Assembly (NCBI GenBank): GCA_947095585.1 | Contig: OX352761.1 | Span: 57,086,432 to 57,150,431, forward strand | Origin: Nephrocerus scutellatus | Taxonomy: Eukaryota; Arthropoda; Insecta; Diptera; Pipunculidae | Direction of reading: 5' to 3' | DNA length: 64,000 bases | Shown: positions 9,301 to 17,638 of the stretch, in pieces | How positions within the stretch are numbered: position 1 is the stretch's first letter | Layout of the letters: every line of letters begins with the position of its first letter | Position numbers and translations under genes: made by a program | The notes under the pieces: generated by a model | Told to the model about the DNA's origin: nothing | What the model saw: only the letters and a program-made list of their open reading frames with translations | Database searches by the model: none

Positions 9301-10195
9301 TCACGTCGAAAAAGGAGTCACGCCGCTACACACATTGCATTTTGACCACCTTGGCCCTATGGATGCCACCGCAAAACAGTATAAGTACATCTTCGCCATG
9401 GTGGACGGATTTACAAAGTTTGTATGGTTATACCCGACAAAGACGGTAAGCTGCGAAGAGGTGCTCAGAAAGCTGGCAGAATGGGCTGCAATTTTTGGCA
9501 ACGCAGTTCGAATTGTAAGCGATCGAGGAGCAGCATTTACGGCAGGTATGTTCGGGGAGTATGCAAAAACAAATGGCATCGAACACGTATGGAGCACTAC
9601 AGGAGTACCAAGGGGGAATGGCCAAATCGAAAGAGTCAATCGGTCGGTGCTGGCAATCATATCCAAGCTATCATCAGAGGAGCCAGCTAAATGGTTTAAG
9701 TTTGTGCCGAAAGTACAAAAAGCCATAAACAGTGCCATTCACGTTTCTACTAAGAGATCTCCTTTTGAATTGATGTTTGGTATCAAAATGAATAACATGG
9801 CAGAAGATCGTATTCTGCAGCTACTTAAAAAGGAGATGTATGACAATTTCGATGACGAAAGGCAGCAGATGCGTCAAAGAGCAAAAGCAGAAATTCAACA
9901 AGCTCAAACCACTTACAAGGAACAGTTTGATAAAAAACGTAAGAGCGAATATGGGTACAAACTTGGCGATCTAGTTGCAGTGCGTCGAACACAGTTTGTG
10001 GATGGAAGAAAGCTGGCTAGTGAATACCTTGGGCCGTACGAGATTACCAAAGTTAAGCGTAATGGGCGATATGAAGTACGCAAGGCTGCAGACGTCGAGG
10101 GACCCAACAACACGGCCACAAGTTGCGATAATATGAAATTGTGGAAGTATGCAGTATACAACGAAGAACCTTGGTCATCGGAGGCCGATGAATAA
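6305..10195 (+). CDS. Gag-Pol polyprotein with RNase H deletion and altered integrase zinc finger
   Basis: This 1296-residue frame opens at an ATG. In order it has a basic, Gln-rich N-terminus; capsid (about 110-275); two CCHC zinc knuckles (about 296-330); protease with DTGAD (about 355-360); RT (about 500-700) with YMDD at about 665; a shortened RNase H (about 780-885); and integrase with the D,D-35-E triad at about D1014, D1073 and E1109. Gag packages the RNA, and Pol copies and inserts it. Two oddities stand out. After FKMDQEQ (near 8655) the frame jumps to FWSKKTTDVEARQHSY, skipping some 50-60 residues that normally hold the first catalytic Asp of RNase H. The integrase finger reads KCIVYN, with Tyr (codon 9263-9265) where the second Cys is expected. 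The frame stays open, so these are in-frame defects of a recently mobile copy, probably needing proteins from a helper. Confidence 0.92.
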   Translation: MSEKIKSLRTTAKSKQLSPSVQARRICNTRSAKQKNTKMYDSKEDLENGQQQQQSTSKNNNEQGRDEQKEEKDNKIAENNAMLQQLVQLLTLKIQADEVSKNDSKLVVENFAKIIPDFDGEDTQVRQWFANFELNADAYGLNEKQKYVQARAKMTRTAQLFLEATKVYEYKELRQLVIEEFEREYVCSAELHKELNARRKQKDESFHQYILHMKRIAARGIIDTESVIRYIVSGLNLQTDFKYNLYSCKSYKDLKNKYEVYESVAKTSQNTDKKQHISNNNNSTYGRSEKKRHCFNCGSAEHLRKDCKGDPKCFRCNKSGHMSRECPNGTAVNVVYDAKRLKRLIINSVEVNALVDTGADVTILRNSVVNKIKDVVLQKSMTTLRGLGKNTTRPVGYFIADVVLDNMHVAQKFLVVADDAIGFDALLGHDFVSKFNFKSTAAGYKFSPLLEEETEETNQISIYNIVGTNNDSDTPPQFKDMVQEMIDNYKPIGFATEGPVKLKIVPDGDMMPFRHAPSRIAIGEMEAVKKQIDEWLDAGIIRRSSSNFASRIVIVKKKDGTNRVCVDFRQLNRMVLRDCFPVPVIDDVLEKLQKAKYFTIMDLENGFFHVPIEESSKKFTAFVVKDGFFEFNRAPFGFRNSPAAFIRFINYVFRDLINNDVLDLYMDDIIIHAVTADECFAKMEKVFNTAAASGLNIKWKKCHFLQSSVHFLGHTVESGQIKPGIEKTNAVNRFPVPRSIKAVQAFLGLTGFFRKFIRNYSQIAKPLTNLLRKDTEFKMDQEQFWSKKTTDVEARQHSYIQEAKAIYLAFKKFRRYILGISFKLVTDCAAFKQTLSKKDVPREVAQWVVYLQDFDFQVEHRAGERLKHVDCLSRYPQQIMLVSSELSARIRKAQQNDAMIKAVSEVLINRPYENFKLKGGLMFKAVDGTDLLVVPKHMEREIIADAHNDGHFAVQKTIHAIKQKYWIPHLENKVAHVIRNFVKCIVYNKKLGKKEGFLHHVEKGVTPLHTLHFDHLGPMDATAKQYKYIFAMVDGFTKFVWLYPTKTVSCEEVLRKLAEWAAIFGNAVRIVSDRGAAFTAGMFGEYAKTNGIEHVWSTTGVPRGNGQIERVNRSVLAIISKLSSEEPAKWFKFVPKVQKAINSAIHVSTKRSPFELMFGIKMNNMAEDRILQLLKKEMYDNFDDERQQMRQRAKAEIQQAQTTYKEQFDKKRKSEYGYKLGDLVAVRRTQFVDGRKLASEYLGPYEITKVKRNGRYEVRKAADVEGPNNTATSCDNMKLWKYAVYNEEPWSSEADE

Positions 10196-10209
10196 TCAGA
10201 ATGGCCGAA

Positions 10210-10584
10210 TGTAACATAGACACAGTCATCAGTAGTGGTCAGCAGTAGTTAGTCGTTAGCAGTAGGCAGTAGTCATCAAGTAGTCGTTACAAGTAGTCAA
10301 CAGTCAGTCATCGGCAGTAGTCAGTCATCGGCAGTAGTCAGACATCGGCAGACAGCAGTATTGCGTAGTGAGCAGTAATCAGTCGTGAGCAGTGTTCAAT
10401 CGTCGCCAGTCGTGTGGATCATCATCTCAACATCATCATTATCATCTTTGTGGTTACTCTTGTGCTAGCTTTTCACTTTGTCAATTTATTTTTTAATTAA
10501 CCATCTTTGGTTAAACCTATGATTAATAATCTACTCGATTATAATAATAAAATATAAGGGTAGTTAAACCCTATCATTTTTACA
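10210..10584 (+). repeat. 3' LTR of the gypsy element
   Basis: It is 375 bp and identical to the 5' LTR except for C at 10259. Its right end abuts the TATA duplication and then the rest of LTR 1. The TATA-like box of LTR 1 lies only about 17 bp downstream, so transcripts started in this LTR would read into unit 1 and its long gag frame. Confidence 0.93.
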
Positions 10585-10769
10585 TATATATATAGTTAGG
10601 TATAAATAAGTAGTTATTCTTAGTTTAAGCACTTGAAAAGCATGTAATTTAATATTAAAATCTAAAGAAGAGAAGAAAAGAAAAGAAAACAAATAATAAA
10701 GACAAAAACCAAAATACCAACAAAAAACCGAATTCTTATTTATAAGGAAAACAAAAACAATTTGTAACA
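10585..10769 (+). repeat. LTR 1, right part with core-promoter-like sequence
   Basis: It starts with the right copy of the TATA target duplication and continues the LTR interrupted at 5726. A TATAAATA box is present at 10601-10608; the AG-rich run at 10660-10690 and the rest of the LTR follow. The right end is set at 'tttgtaaca' because gag-type and gypsy-relic-type units share sequence to about this point and a little beyond; the true boundary could be 10-60 bp either way. The next bases (tgtaacaccgacgt) weakly resemble a tRNA-Trp primer-binding site; this is a low-confidence guess. Confidence 0.65.
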
Positions 10770-11284
10770 CCGACGTAGAGGAAAAGAACCCTGGGTAAGC
10801 CGGCGAGCGTCACCCGAGTAGGGACTATATTAAAATAGTCACCCCCCCGCAAAACCAAAAAAAAATTATATATAAGTAATATAAGAATAACGACAAGAAT
10901 GGTCGCAGTAATTGCGTAAAGCCTAGTCTAAATATTAGTAAACGACACGAATGGTCGCACCGATAGAACAAATTTAGAGCCCGTTTTAAATAAGTCGACA
11001 ACCAGAATAGTCGCATCATCAGAAAATTAAAACCAACGTAAATATAAGCAGACGACTTGAATGGTCACATCACCAGAAAATTAATTAGAACCAACACTAG
11101 TTTAAGCGAACGATTAGAATAGTAGCAGCAAAGAAAATTTTATTTACGAAAGAGACATCTACCGGGCCACCTACCAAAGGGAAAAGGTTGCTGATATTGG
11201 TGAAAGCGTCACCACTGACATAGTCTGGGCACCAACCGGGGTGTGACCAAATTCAGACCCGAGCAACAAATCTCCTTTTTGGCA
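10770..11284 (+). other. 5' leader of unit 1 with repeated small hairpins
   Basis: This is the untranslated stretch between LTR and gag. It has a C-run and A-run near 10840-10865 and then five degenerate repeats of 52-58 bp starting at 10891, 10943, 10996, 11053 and 11111. Each centres on cgac-(A-rich loop)-gtcg or a decayed version, for example cgacaagaatggtcg. Such a series in a retroelement leader could be an RNA packaging or dimerisation signal; that role is inferred. An open stretch entering gag from 11243 begins with GTG, so I take the first in-frame ATG at 11285 as the start. Confidence 0.65.
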
Positions 11285-13048
11285 ATGACAACCATAGACA
11301 CTGGACTGAGTGCGTCTGGGGTGTACTCTTTGCGAAAAGAAGAGTTGATCAGCGAACTGGAACGTCGTGGCCTAGACCAGACAGGAACCGTAGATGAACT
11401 ACGAAAGAAATTAGCAGCTGAATTAAAAAAGTTCAAATCGTGTGAAGACCTGCGGACTGGGGAAATAGCAGCAACAAACAGAAAAATGTTCGAAATTCCC
11501 ATAGTCATTCATCCAGCAGTAGATGCAAGTAATTCGCAGCCGCTAGCCTATCGTCCATCTGACTCTGAGGTCATGGATAAAGTTAGGAAATGGAATGTAA
11601 GGTACGATGGAGGTACACACAACCCACTAGAATTTTCGGAACGCGTGGAAGAACTGGCTGATTGTTACCAGTTGCCTCTTGACCGAATTGTACGCACGCT
11701 ACCCGAATTATTAAAAGGGAACGCGCTAGTGTGGTACAGAAACAATAAAGAATTGTTAAATAGTTGGGACACATTTAGCGAAGAACTGCGCCGTTTCTTT
11801 TTACCTCCGCGGTTCTACTCACAACTACTAGACCGCATTCGAAATAGAACACAGGGGAATAAAGAAAAAGGGAAGGAGTTCATCACTGCGATTCAGGCCC
11901 TGATGAGATGGCATACTCCCCTCATGACCGATGAAAAGCTACAGCGAATTTATGATAATTTGCGCCCTGAATACAGGCATTATATTAAACGTAGAGAGTT
12001 CGCAAATTTGTCAAAACTCACCGCCCTCATCGAAGACTTCGAGTGCTTGATGGCTGAACAACATTCGTCACGGCCTATGCAGATGCCGAATCGGCAAGCA
12101 TCACTACGCCCTACTGCACCACCGTTTCGTCACACAGCACCACCGTTCCGACCAGCAATATTACCCCATACACGCTATAATCCACCAGCACCACAGCCAA
12201 TATCCGTTCCATACCAGACGACCATCCAGTCAGCTCGACAAATCTTCGCGCCAACACAACAAAGACACGATGTAACATATCCGCATCATGCAAGTAATGT
12301 CACATACCCAATCGTGGCCAACGATGTAACATATCCGCATCATGCCAGTAATGTCACATACCCAATCGTGGCCAGCGATGTAACATATCCCTATTATTTA
12401 CCGATTGGCAGTGATGTGCCGTATCCACATCAAATACCGAATAGCAGCGATGTAACATATCCCTATTATTTACCGATCGCCAGTGATGTGCCGTATCCAC
12501 ATCAAATACCGAATAGCAGCGATGTAACATATACCTATTATTTACCGATCGCCAGTGATGTGCCGTATCCACATCATAAACCGACTAGACCAGCTGTCCG
12601 ATCCATACGACCAGTTGAACAAACAGCCCAAGCAGACATTCCAAACTGGCGATCACCCGTCGTCCAAATGGTCAAAAAACCAGTTGAAGCCAGACGTCCA
12701 GCAGAATCCCCAGAGAATTGTCTCCAACCGCACCTCCCATTACAACCCGTCAAACCGACAAAAATGACAGGTTGTAGGACGTGTGGACAGTTTGGACACA
12801 ACCACTGTACCGTCCCTGATCAGAACCATCGACACTCATGTCGCACCGAAGAACAATACAAAGACATTCCAAGCTGGCGATTACCCGTCGTCCAAATGGT
12901 CAACACATCCGTTGAAGCCAGACGCCCAGCAGAATCACCAGCGAATCGTCCCCAATCTCATTTCTCATTACAACCAGTCAAACCAACAAATATGACAAGT
13001 TGTAAGGACGTGTGGACAGCTTGGACACACCCATCGTACCTGCCCTGA
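11285..13048 (+). CDS. Gag of the array element, unit 1 (longest copy)
   Basis: About 587 codons from the ATG at 11285. Residues about 8-45 (GVYSLRKEELISELERRGL...) look like a SAP-type helix-extended-loop-helix motif, a nucleic-acid-binding fold. Residues about 80-260 are a retrotransposon capsid (NPLEFSERVEELADCY, GNALVWYRNN, FSEELRRFFLPPRF). Then come a Pro-rich stretch, tandem repeats built on DVTYP and DVPYP (about 335-440) and a zinc-knuckle-like CRTCGQFGHNH near 497. Gag would form particles around the element's RNA. A one-base insertion near 13005 destroys the second knuckle and ends the frame at 13048; the natural C-terminus continues at 13104-13334. No protease, RT or integrase follows. 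This copy lies directly downstream of the inserted gypsy element. Confidence 0.85.
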   Translation: MTTIDTGLSASGVYSLRKEELISELERRGLDQTGTVDELRKKLAAELKKFKSCEDLRTGEIAATNRKMFEIPIVIHPAVDASNSQPLAYRPSDSEVMDKVRKWNVRYDGGTHNPLEFSERVEELADCYQLPLDRIVRTLPELLKGNALVWYRNNKELLNSWDTFSEELRRFFLPPRFYSQLLDRIRNRTQGNKEKGKEFITAIQALMRWHTPLMTDEKLQRIYDNLRPEYRHYIKRREFANLSKLTALIEDFECLMAEQHSSRPMQMPNRQASLRPTAPPFRHTAPPFRPAILPHTRYNPPAPQPISVPYQTTIQSARQIFAPTQQRHDVTYPHHASNVTYPIVANDVTYPHHASNVTYPIVASDVTYPYYLPIGSDVPYPHQIPNSSDVTYPYYLPIASDVPYPHQIPNSSDVTYTYYLPIASDVPYPHHKPTRPAVRSIRPVEQTAQADIPNWRSPVVQMVKKPVEARRPAESPENCLQPHLPLQPVKPTKMTGCRTCGQFGHNHCTVPDQNHRHSCRTEEQYKDIPSWRLPVVQMVNTSVEARRPAESPANRPQSHFSLQPVKPTNMTSCKDVWTAWTHPSYLP

Positions 13049-13334
13049 GCTGAACAATTGACTCTTAGGTCGCACCGACCAACGACACGACGTAGAATCA
13101 GTTTTGGGAATACCGCATATTTTAAAACCGTCACTGCATCTTATTCACGTTCGAGAAAGTACTACCGCTCCGAAAACCAATACCAGAAATAAAATTCCAA
13201 GGACAGTACCGGCACCGACCACACCGCTCAACATCGAAGACGACTACCGATTCATAAGTCGCTACCGCTCTGATGATGACCAGCGTTACCGCCCTGTCTA
13301 CCAAAACATTATTAGATTATTAGATTATGATTAG
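13049..13334 (+). pseudogene. Frameshifted C-terminal tail of Gag, unit 1
   Basis: The frame offset by the insertion near 13005 encodes a tail rich in Thr, Pro, Arg and Asp that ends RLLDYD. The same tail is in frame with the second zinc knuckle in units 2 and 4, showing that it is the genuine end of the family's Gag. Confidence 0.75.
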
Positions 13335-13511
13335 ATTATAAGAACCGAAAAAAAAACATTCATGAAAAAAAAAAATATATATATAAGAACCGAAAAAAAA
13401 ACATTAAAAAAAAATATATAACAGAACCCCAAAACAGAAAACCAGGAAGAAAAAGTATAGATAAAAAAAAAACATATATATATAAAATAAAACAAAAAAA
13501 AGAGTAGGGTA

Positions 13512-13532
13512 GGCTGTGTCGAAGACACGGCC
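13512..13532 (+). other. Conserved 9-bp stem with GAA triloop after gag (unit 1)
   Basis: The sequence ggctgtgtc-gaa-gacacggcc folds into nine pairs (one G-U) around a three-base loop. The same hairpin is unchanged in units 2 (21569-21589) and 4 (37477-37497). It follows the gag stop by about 180 bp and may be an RNA signal or part of a lost pol region; the function is unknown. Confidence 0.6.
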
Positions 13533-15282
13533 GTAGGTTTTGAGCGTGACAACGTCTGTCCGGGACGAAGAAAAGAAAACAAAGATCGTATATATTAAAA
13601 AAAATTTCTATACTAAATACAAGTCCTACAACTTGCACCGTAGCTCATCACATACATCATCATCACATCACATTATATATAAATTATTTATAAGCGAATT
13701 TTAATGTTCATAACCACTAACTGTGAAGTGGCTGCATATTGCATATCACTGCCCAAACAGAGTAATCAGCTTTTGGTTTTAACTCATAAAAAAATTTGAG
13801 TTGTTTTAAATTAAATTTGAAGAGAAGAGAAGTGAGCAGCACTAACCAATGCATCGAAATGGTATGCTAAGAATGTCGCTTTGAAACATGCAGGCGTGAT
13901 TAAATTTCTTTTGCATGGTTCTCTCCATTCTGTAATAGATCAAAGAGTAATTCAATTTATAAAATAATTGAGTAATTTTAAAATAAAATTTAAGAGAAAT
14001 GAAATTGAAAAGAGAAGAATTTCGCTTTGATACATGCAGGCGTGATTAAATTTCTTTTGCATGGTTCTCTCTCATCTGTAATTGATCGAAGAGTTATTTA
14101 CTCTAGTTACTGTAAACATGACTAAGGATAAGATAAGCGAAAAGAAAAGGAAATAGTTGCAAGGAAGCTTGCAGGTTTCATTGTAACATGGATTTTTTTG
14201 GAAACTTATGGTAGTTTTGTTTTTCTGCACTTCAGGAGGGCACTGTATCGAGCAGAGCAGAGCACTGATAGGAAAATGAACAGAGACTATACTATCACTA
14301 CGGCTGCGGTAAAGAATTAAGTTGCTTCGCAGCTTGTGCTGCACAAAAAAATGGCAGGCAGTCGGTATGCACGAAATTGCGGCTATATTTTGAACCGACT
14401 TACAGTCTGCTTGTAGGGCGACAATTTGACATTTACATTTTGCTATTTGCATCCCATTTTAAGTAGCTGCGTAAACTGCGCAGTCGATTTTTCTTTAATG
14501 CATTGGCTGAAAAGTGAATTTTTGACCAACATGCAGCATAAACTGTGCAGCGGCAGAATTCTTGACCGTCGCCTAATACTGCATATGTTTGTTTCGTTCT
14601 GCTCTGCTTGATTGTATGTTATTGAAACCACATACATGATCATCAATCACATCACATACAACAGAATAAATAATTTATAAGCTGATTTAAATGTTCATAA
14701 CCACTAACTGTGATGTTGCTGCATATTGCATATTACTGCCCAAACACAGTAATGCAGCTTTTGGTTTCAACTCATAAAAAATTTGAGTAGTTTTAAATTA
14801 AATTCGAAGAGAAAAGTAGTGAGTACTGAGTAGTGCTGCCCATGCTTCGAAATGGTATGGTAAGATTGTCGCTTTCAAACATGCAGGCCAATTATTTCTC
14901 ATTAAATTTATTTTGCATTGTTCTCTTATTTCTGTAACTTACAGTAGTATTGTTTTCTGTTACACGACCAAACACGAGAGCACTCACTCACAATGTTGAT
15001 AGAAAGAGAAGAGCATAGCACTGATAAGAAAATGAACAGAGACTATACTATCACTACGGCTGCGGTAAAGAATTAAGTAGCTTCGCAGCTTGTGCTGTAC
15101 AAAAAAATGGCAGGCAGTCGGTATGCACGAAATTGCGGCTATATTTTGAACGGACTTACAGTTTGCTTGTAGGGCGACAATTTGACATTTACATTTTGCT
15201 ATTTGCATCCCATTTTAAGTAGCTGCGTAAACTGCGCAGTCGATTTTTCTTTAATGCATTGGCTGAAAAGTGAAAAAGTGAA

Positions 15283-15350
15283 TCAAATACCGAATAGCAG
15301 CGATGTAACATATCCCTATTATTTACCGATCGCCAGTGATGTGCCGTATT
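15283..15350 (+). pseudogene. Displaced gag repeat fragment
   Basis: About 68 bp here match the DVTYP repeat region of gag (reading PNSSDVTYPYYLPIASDVPY), although this is the 3' noncoding region. To the left is 'ctgaaaagtgaa' of the second noncoding block; to the right is 'attctttgacgttgtggcc', which in unit 2 lies about 330 bp further on. A deletion has thus been filled with a patch copied from gag. Confidence 0.85.
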
Positions 15351-15390
15351 CTTTGACGTTGTGGCCAATATTACCATTAAATTAAAAGGC

Positions 15391-17295
15391 ATGAATCCCT
15401 TGAGAAATGGCTTGGTTCCAAAAATCTCAGACCATATTGGCCAGATCCCAGAATTTCCATAGGAAGAAGTCTTATAGTCACATATTATTCCCACATTCCG
15501 AGTTTCATACGAATCCCTTGAGAAATGGCTTGGTTCCAAAAATCCCAGACCCTATTGGCCAGATCCCAGAATTTCCATAGGAACAAGTCTTATAGTCACA
15601 TATTAGTCCTACATTCCGAGTTTCATACGAATCCCTTGAAAAATGGATTGGTTCCAAAAATCCCAGAACCTATTGGCCAGATCCCAGAATTTCCATAGGA
15701 ACAAGTCTTATAGTCACATATTAGTCCTACATTCCGAGTTTGATACGAATCCCTTGAGAAATGACTTGGTTCCAAAAATCCCAGACCCTATTGGCCAGAT
15801 CCCAGAATATCCATAGGAACAAGTCTTATAGTCACATATTAGTCCTACATTCCAAGTTTCATACAAATCCCTTGAGAAATGGCTTGGTTCCAAAAATCCC
15901 AGTTCCTATTGGCCAGATCCCAGAATTTCCATAGGAACAAGTCTTATAGTCACATATTAGTCCTACATTCCGAGTTTCATACAAATCCCTTGAGAAATGG
16001 CTTGGTTCCAAAAATCCCAGACCCTATTGGCCAGATCCTAGAATTTCCATAGGAACAAGTCTTATAGTCACATATTAGTCCTACATTCCGAGTTTCATAC
16101 GAATCCCTTGAGAAATGACTTAGTTCCAAAAATCCCAGACCCTATTCGCCAGATCCCAGAATTTCCATAGAAACAAATCTTATAGTCACATATTAGTCCT
16201 ACATTCCGAGTTTCATACGAATCCCTTGAGAAATGGCTTGGTTCCAAAAATCCCAGACCCTATTGGCCAGATCCTAGAATTTCCATAGGAACTAGTCTTA
16301 TAGTCACATATTAGTCCTACATTCCGAGTTTCATACAAATCCCTTGAGAAATAGCTTGGTTCCAAAAATCCCAGACCCTATTGGCCAGATCCTAGAATTT
16401 CCATAGGAACAAGTCTTATAGTCACATATTAGTCCTACATTCCGAGTTTCATATGAATCCCTTGAGAAATGGCTTGGTTCCAAAAATCCCAGACCCTATT
16501 GGCCAGATCCCAGAATTTCCATAGGAACAAGTCTTATAGTCACATATTAGTCCTACATTCAGAGTTTCATACAAATCCCTTGAGAAATTGCTTGGTTCCA
16601 AAAATCCCAGACCCTATTGGCCAGATCCTAGAATTTCCATAGGAACAAGTCTTATAGTCACATATTAGTCCTACATTCCGAGTTTCATACGAATCCCTTG
16701 AGAAATGGCTTGGTTACAAAAATCCCAGACCCTATTGGCCAGATCCCAGAATTTCCATAGGAACAAGTCTTATAGTCACATATTAGTCCTACATTCCGAG
16801 TTTCATACAAATCCCTTGAGAAATGGCTTGGTTCCAAAAATCCCAGACCCTATTGGCCAGATCCTAGAATTTCCATAGGAACAAGTCTTATAGTCACATA
16901 TTAGACCTACATTCCGAGTTTCATACGAATCCCTTGAGAATTGGCTTGGTTACAAAAATCCCAGACCCTTGAATTTCCATAGGAACAAGTCTTATAGTCA
17001 CATATTAGTCCTACATCCCGAGTTTCATACAAATCCCTTAAGAAATGGCTTGGTTCCAAAAATCCCAGACCCTATTGGCCAAATCCTAGAATTTTCATAG
17101 GAACAAGTCTTATAGTCACATATTAGTCCTACATTCCGAGTTTCATACAAATCCCTTGAGAAATGGCTTGTTTCCAAAAATCCCAGACCCTATTGGCCAG
17201 ATCCTAGAACTTCCATAGGAACAAGTCTTATAGTCACATATTGGTCCTACATTCCGAGTTTCATACGAATCCCTTGAGAAATGGCTTAGTTCCCA
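15391..17295 (+). repeat. 118-bp minisatellite of unit 1, about 16 copies
   Basis: The repeat has a 118-bp period (for example starts at 15512 and 15630). Each monomer contains aatcccttgagaaatgg, tattggccagatcc and an imperfect palindrome around tcctagaatttccatagga. Monomers differ by a few substitutions and one is shortened near 16970. The period is not a multiple of three, so the open frames crossing it are not genes. It lies just upstream of the polypurine tract in every unit. Confidence 0.95.
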
Positions 17296-17638
17296 AAGTA
17301 CTGACATTTAAAAGTGGCTCACTTCCTGGATAGAAAAAAAAACAAACCTAGCCTTAAGCATATAATCAAAGATAGATTCTTTCTTTTGTAACTCGGGCCG
17401 GTGACTGGCACGACAAATAAAGGTCAGCCCATAAAGTAGAGTGACCACACCGACCGAGGAAAGTAGAGTAAAAATATTATTAAGCCATAAAATAAACACT
17501 TAGATATAGTTATACTAGAATATTGTTTAAAAAAACAACGAAAACACAATTATATTAGAGAACTCCTGTTATCCAACATGTACATACATTATTATATACC
17601 CCCTAGTATTTTCGTTTCTTCAAGAAGTAGGAGGGGAA
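17296..17638 (+). other. Pre-LTR region and polypurine tract of unit 1
   Basis: About 340 bp of AT-rich unique sequence separates the minisatellite from the next LTR. It ends in the purine run agaagtaggaggggaa (17623-17638) directly before TGTAAC, as required to prime plus-strand DNA in LTR retroelements. It is conserved in units 1-4, while units 5-7 lost most of it. Confidence 0.8.

Larger units (their letters stand above)
5727..10584 (+). mobile_element. Young Ty3/gypsy LTR retrotransposon (mdg3/blastopia-like)
   Basis: This 4858-bp element has two 375-bp LTRs (5727-6101 and 10210-10584) that differ at one position by my reading (5776 T versus 10259 C), TG...CA ends and a 4-bp target duplication. 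Between them is a single gag-pol frame. One LTR difference implies a recent insertion. A CTCAACCG-containing stretch follows the 5' LTR (6102-6120) where the primer-binding site should be; I could not assign its tRNA. A clear polypurine tract is not seen before the 3' LTR, where the sequence is cagaatggccgaa. Despite its youth the polyprotein has two lesions (see the coding entry). Clade placement is tentative. Confidence 0.93.
13335..15390 (+). other. 3' noncoding region of unit 1 with internal duplication
   Basis: It starts with about 170 bp of A-rich, (TA)n-rich sequence, followed by a strong hairpin at 13512-13532. Two diverged copies of a block of roughly 0.6-1 kb follow, starting near 13640 and 14640; both contain cataaccactaactgtga and ctgcccaaaca. 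Short open frames on both strands (for example 14072-14452 minus) do not look like protein. In units 2 and 4 the region is longer and has a third partial copy; here that part is replaced by a piece of gag (15283-15350). Confidence 0.7.

Noticed and set aside
11243..11284. Gag start upstream of the chosen ATG
   Set aside because: The open stretch begins with GTG in all three copies; a eukaryotic Gag is expected to start at the ATG 42 bases further on.
14072..14452. 126-residue minus-strand frame in the 3' noncoding region (also 38037-38417)
   Set aside because: Broken in unit 2 by small indels, no domain, and duplicated only as part of the noncoding block.
15189..17295. Minus-strand frames reading YETRNVG and similar words across the minisatellite
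   Set aside because: The 118-bp period shifts the frame every monomer, and the same words appear in all frames; not a protein.
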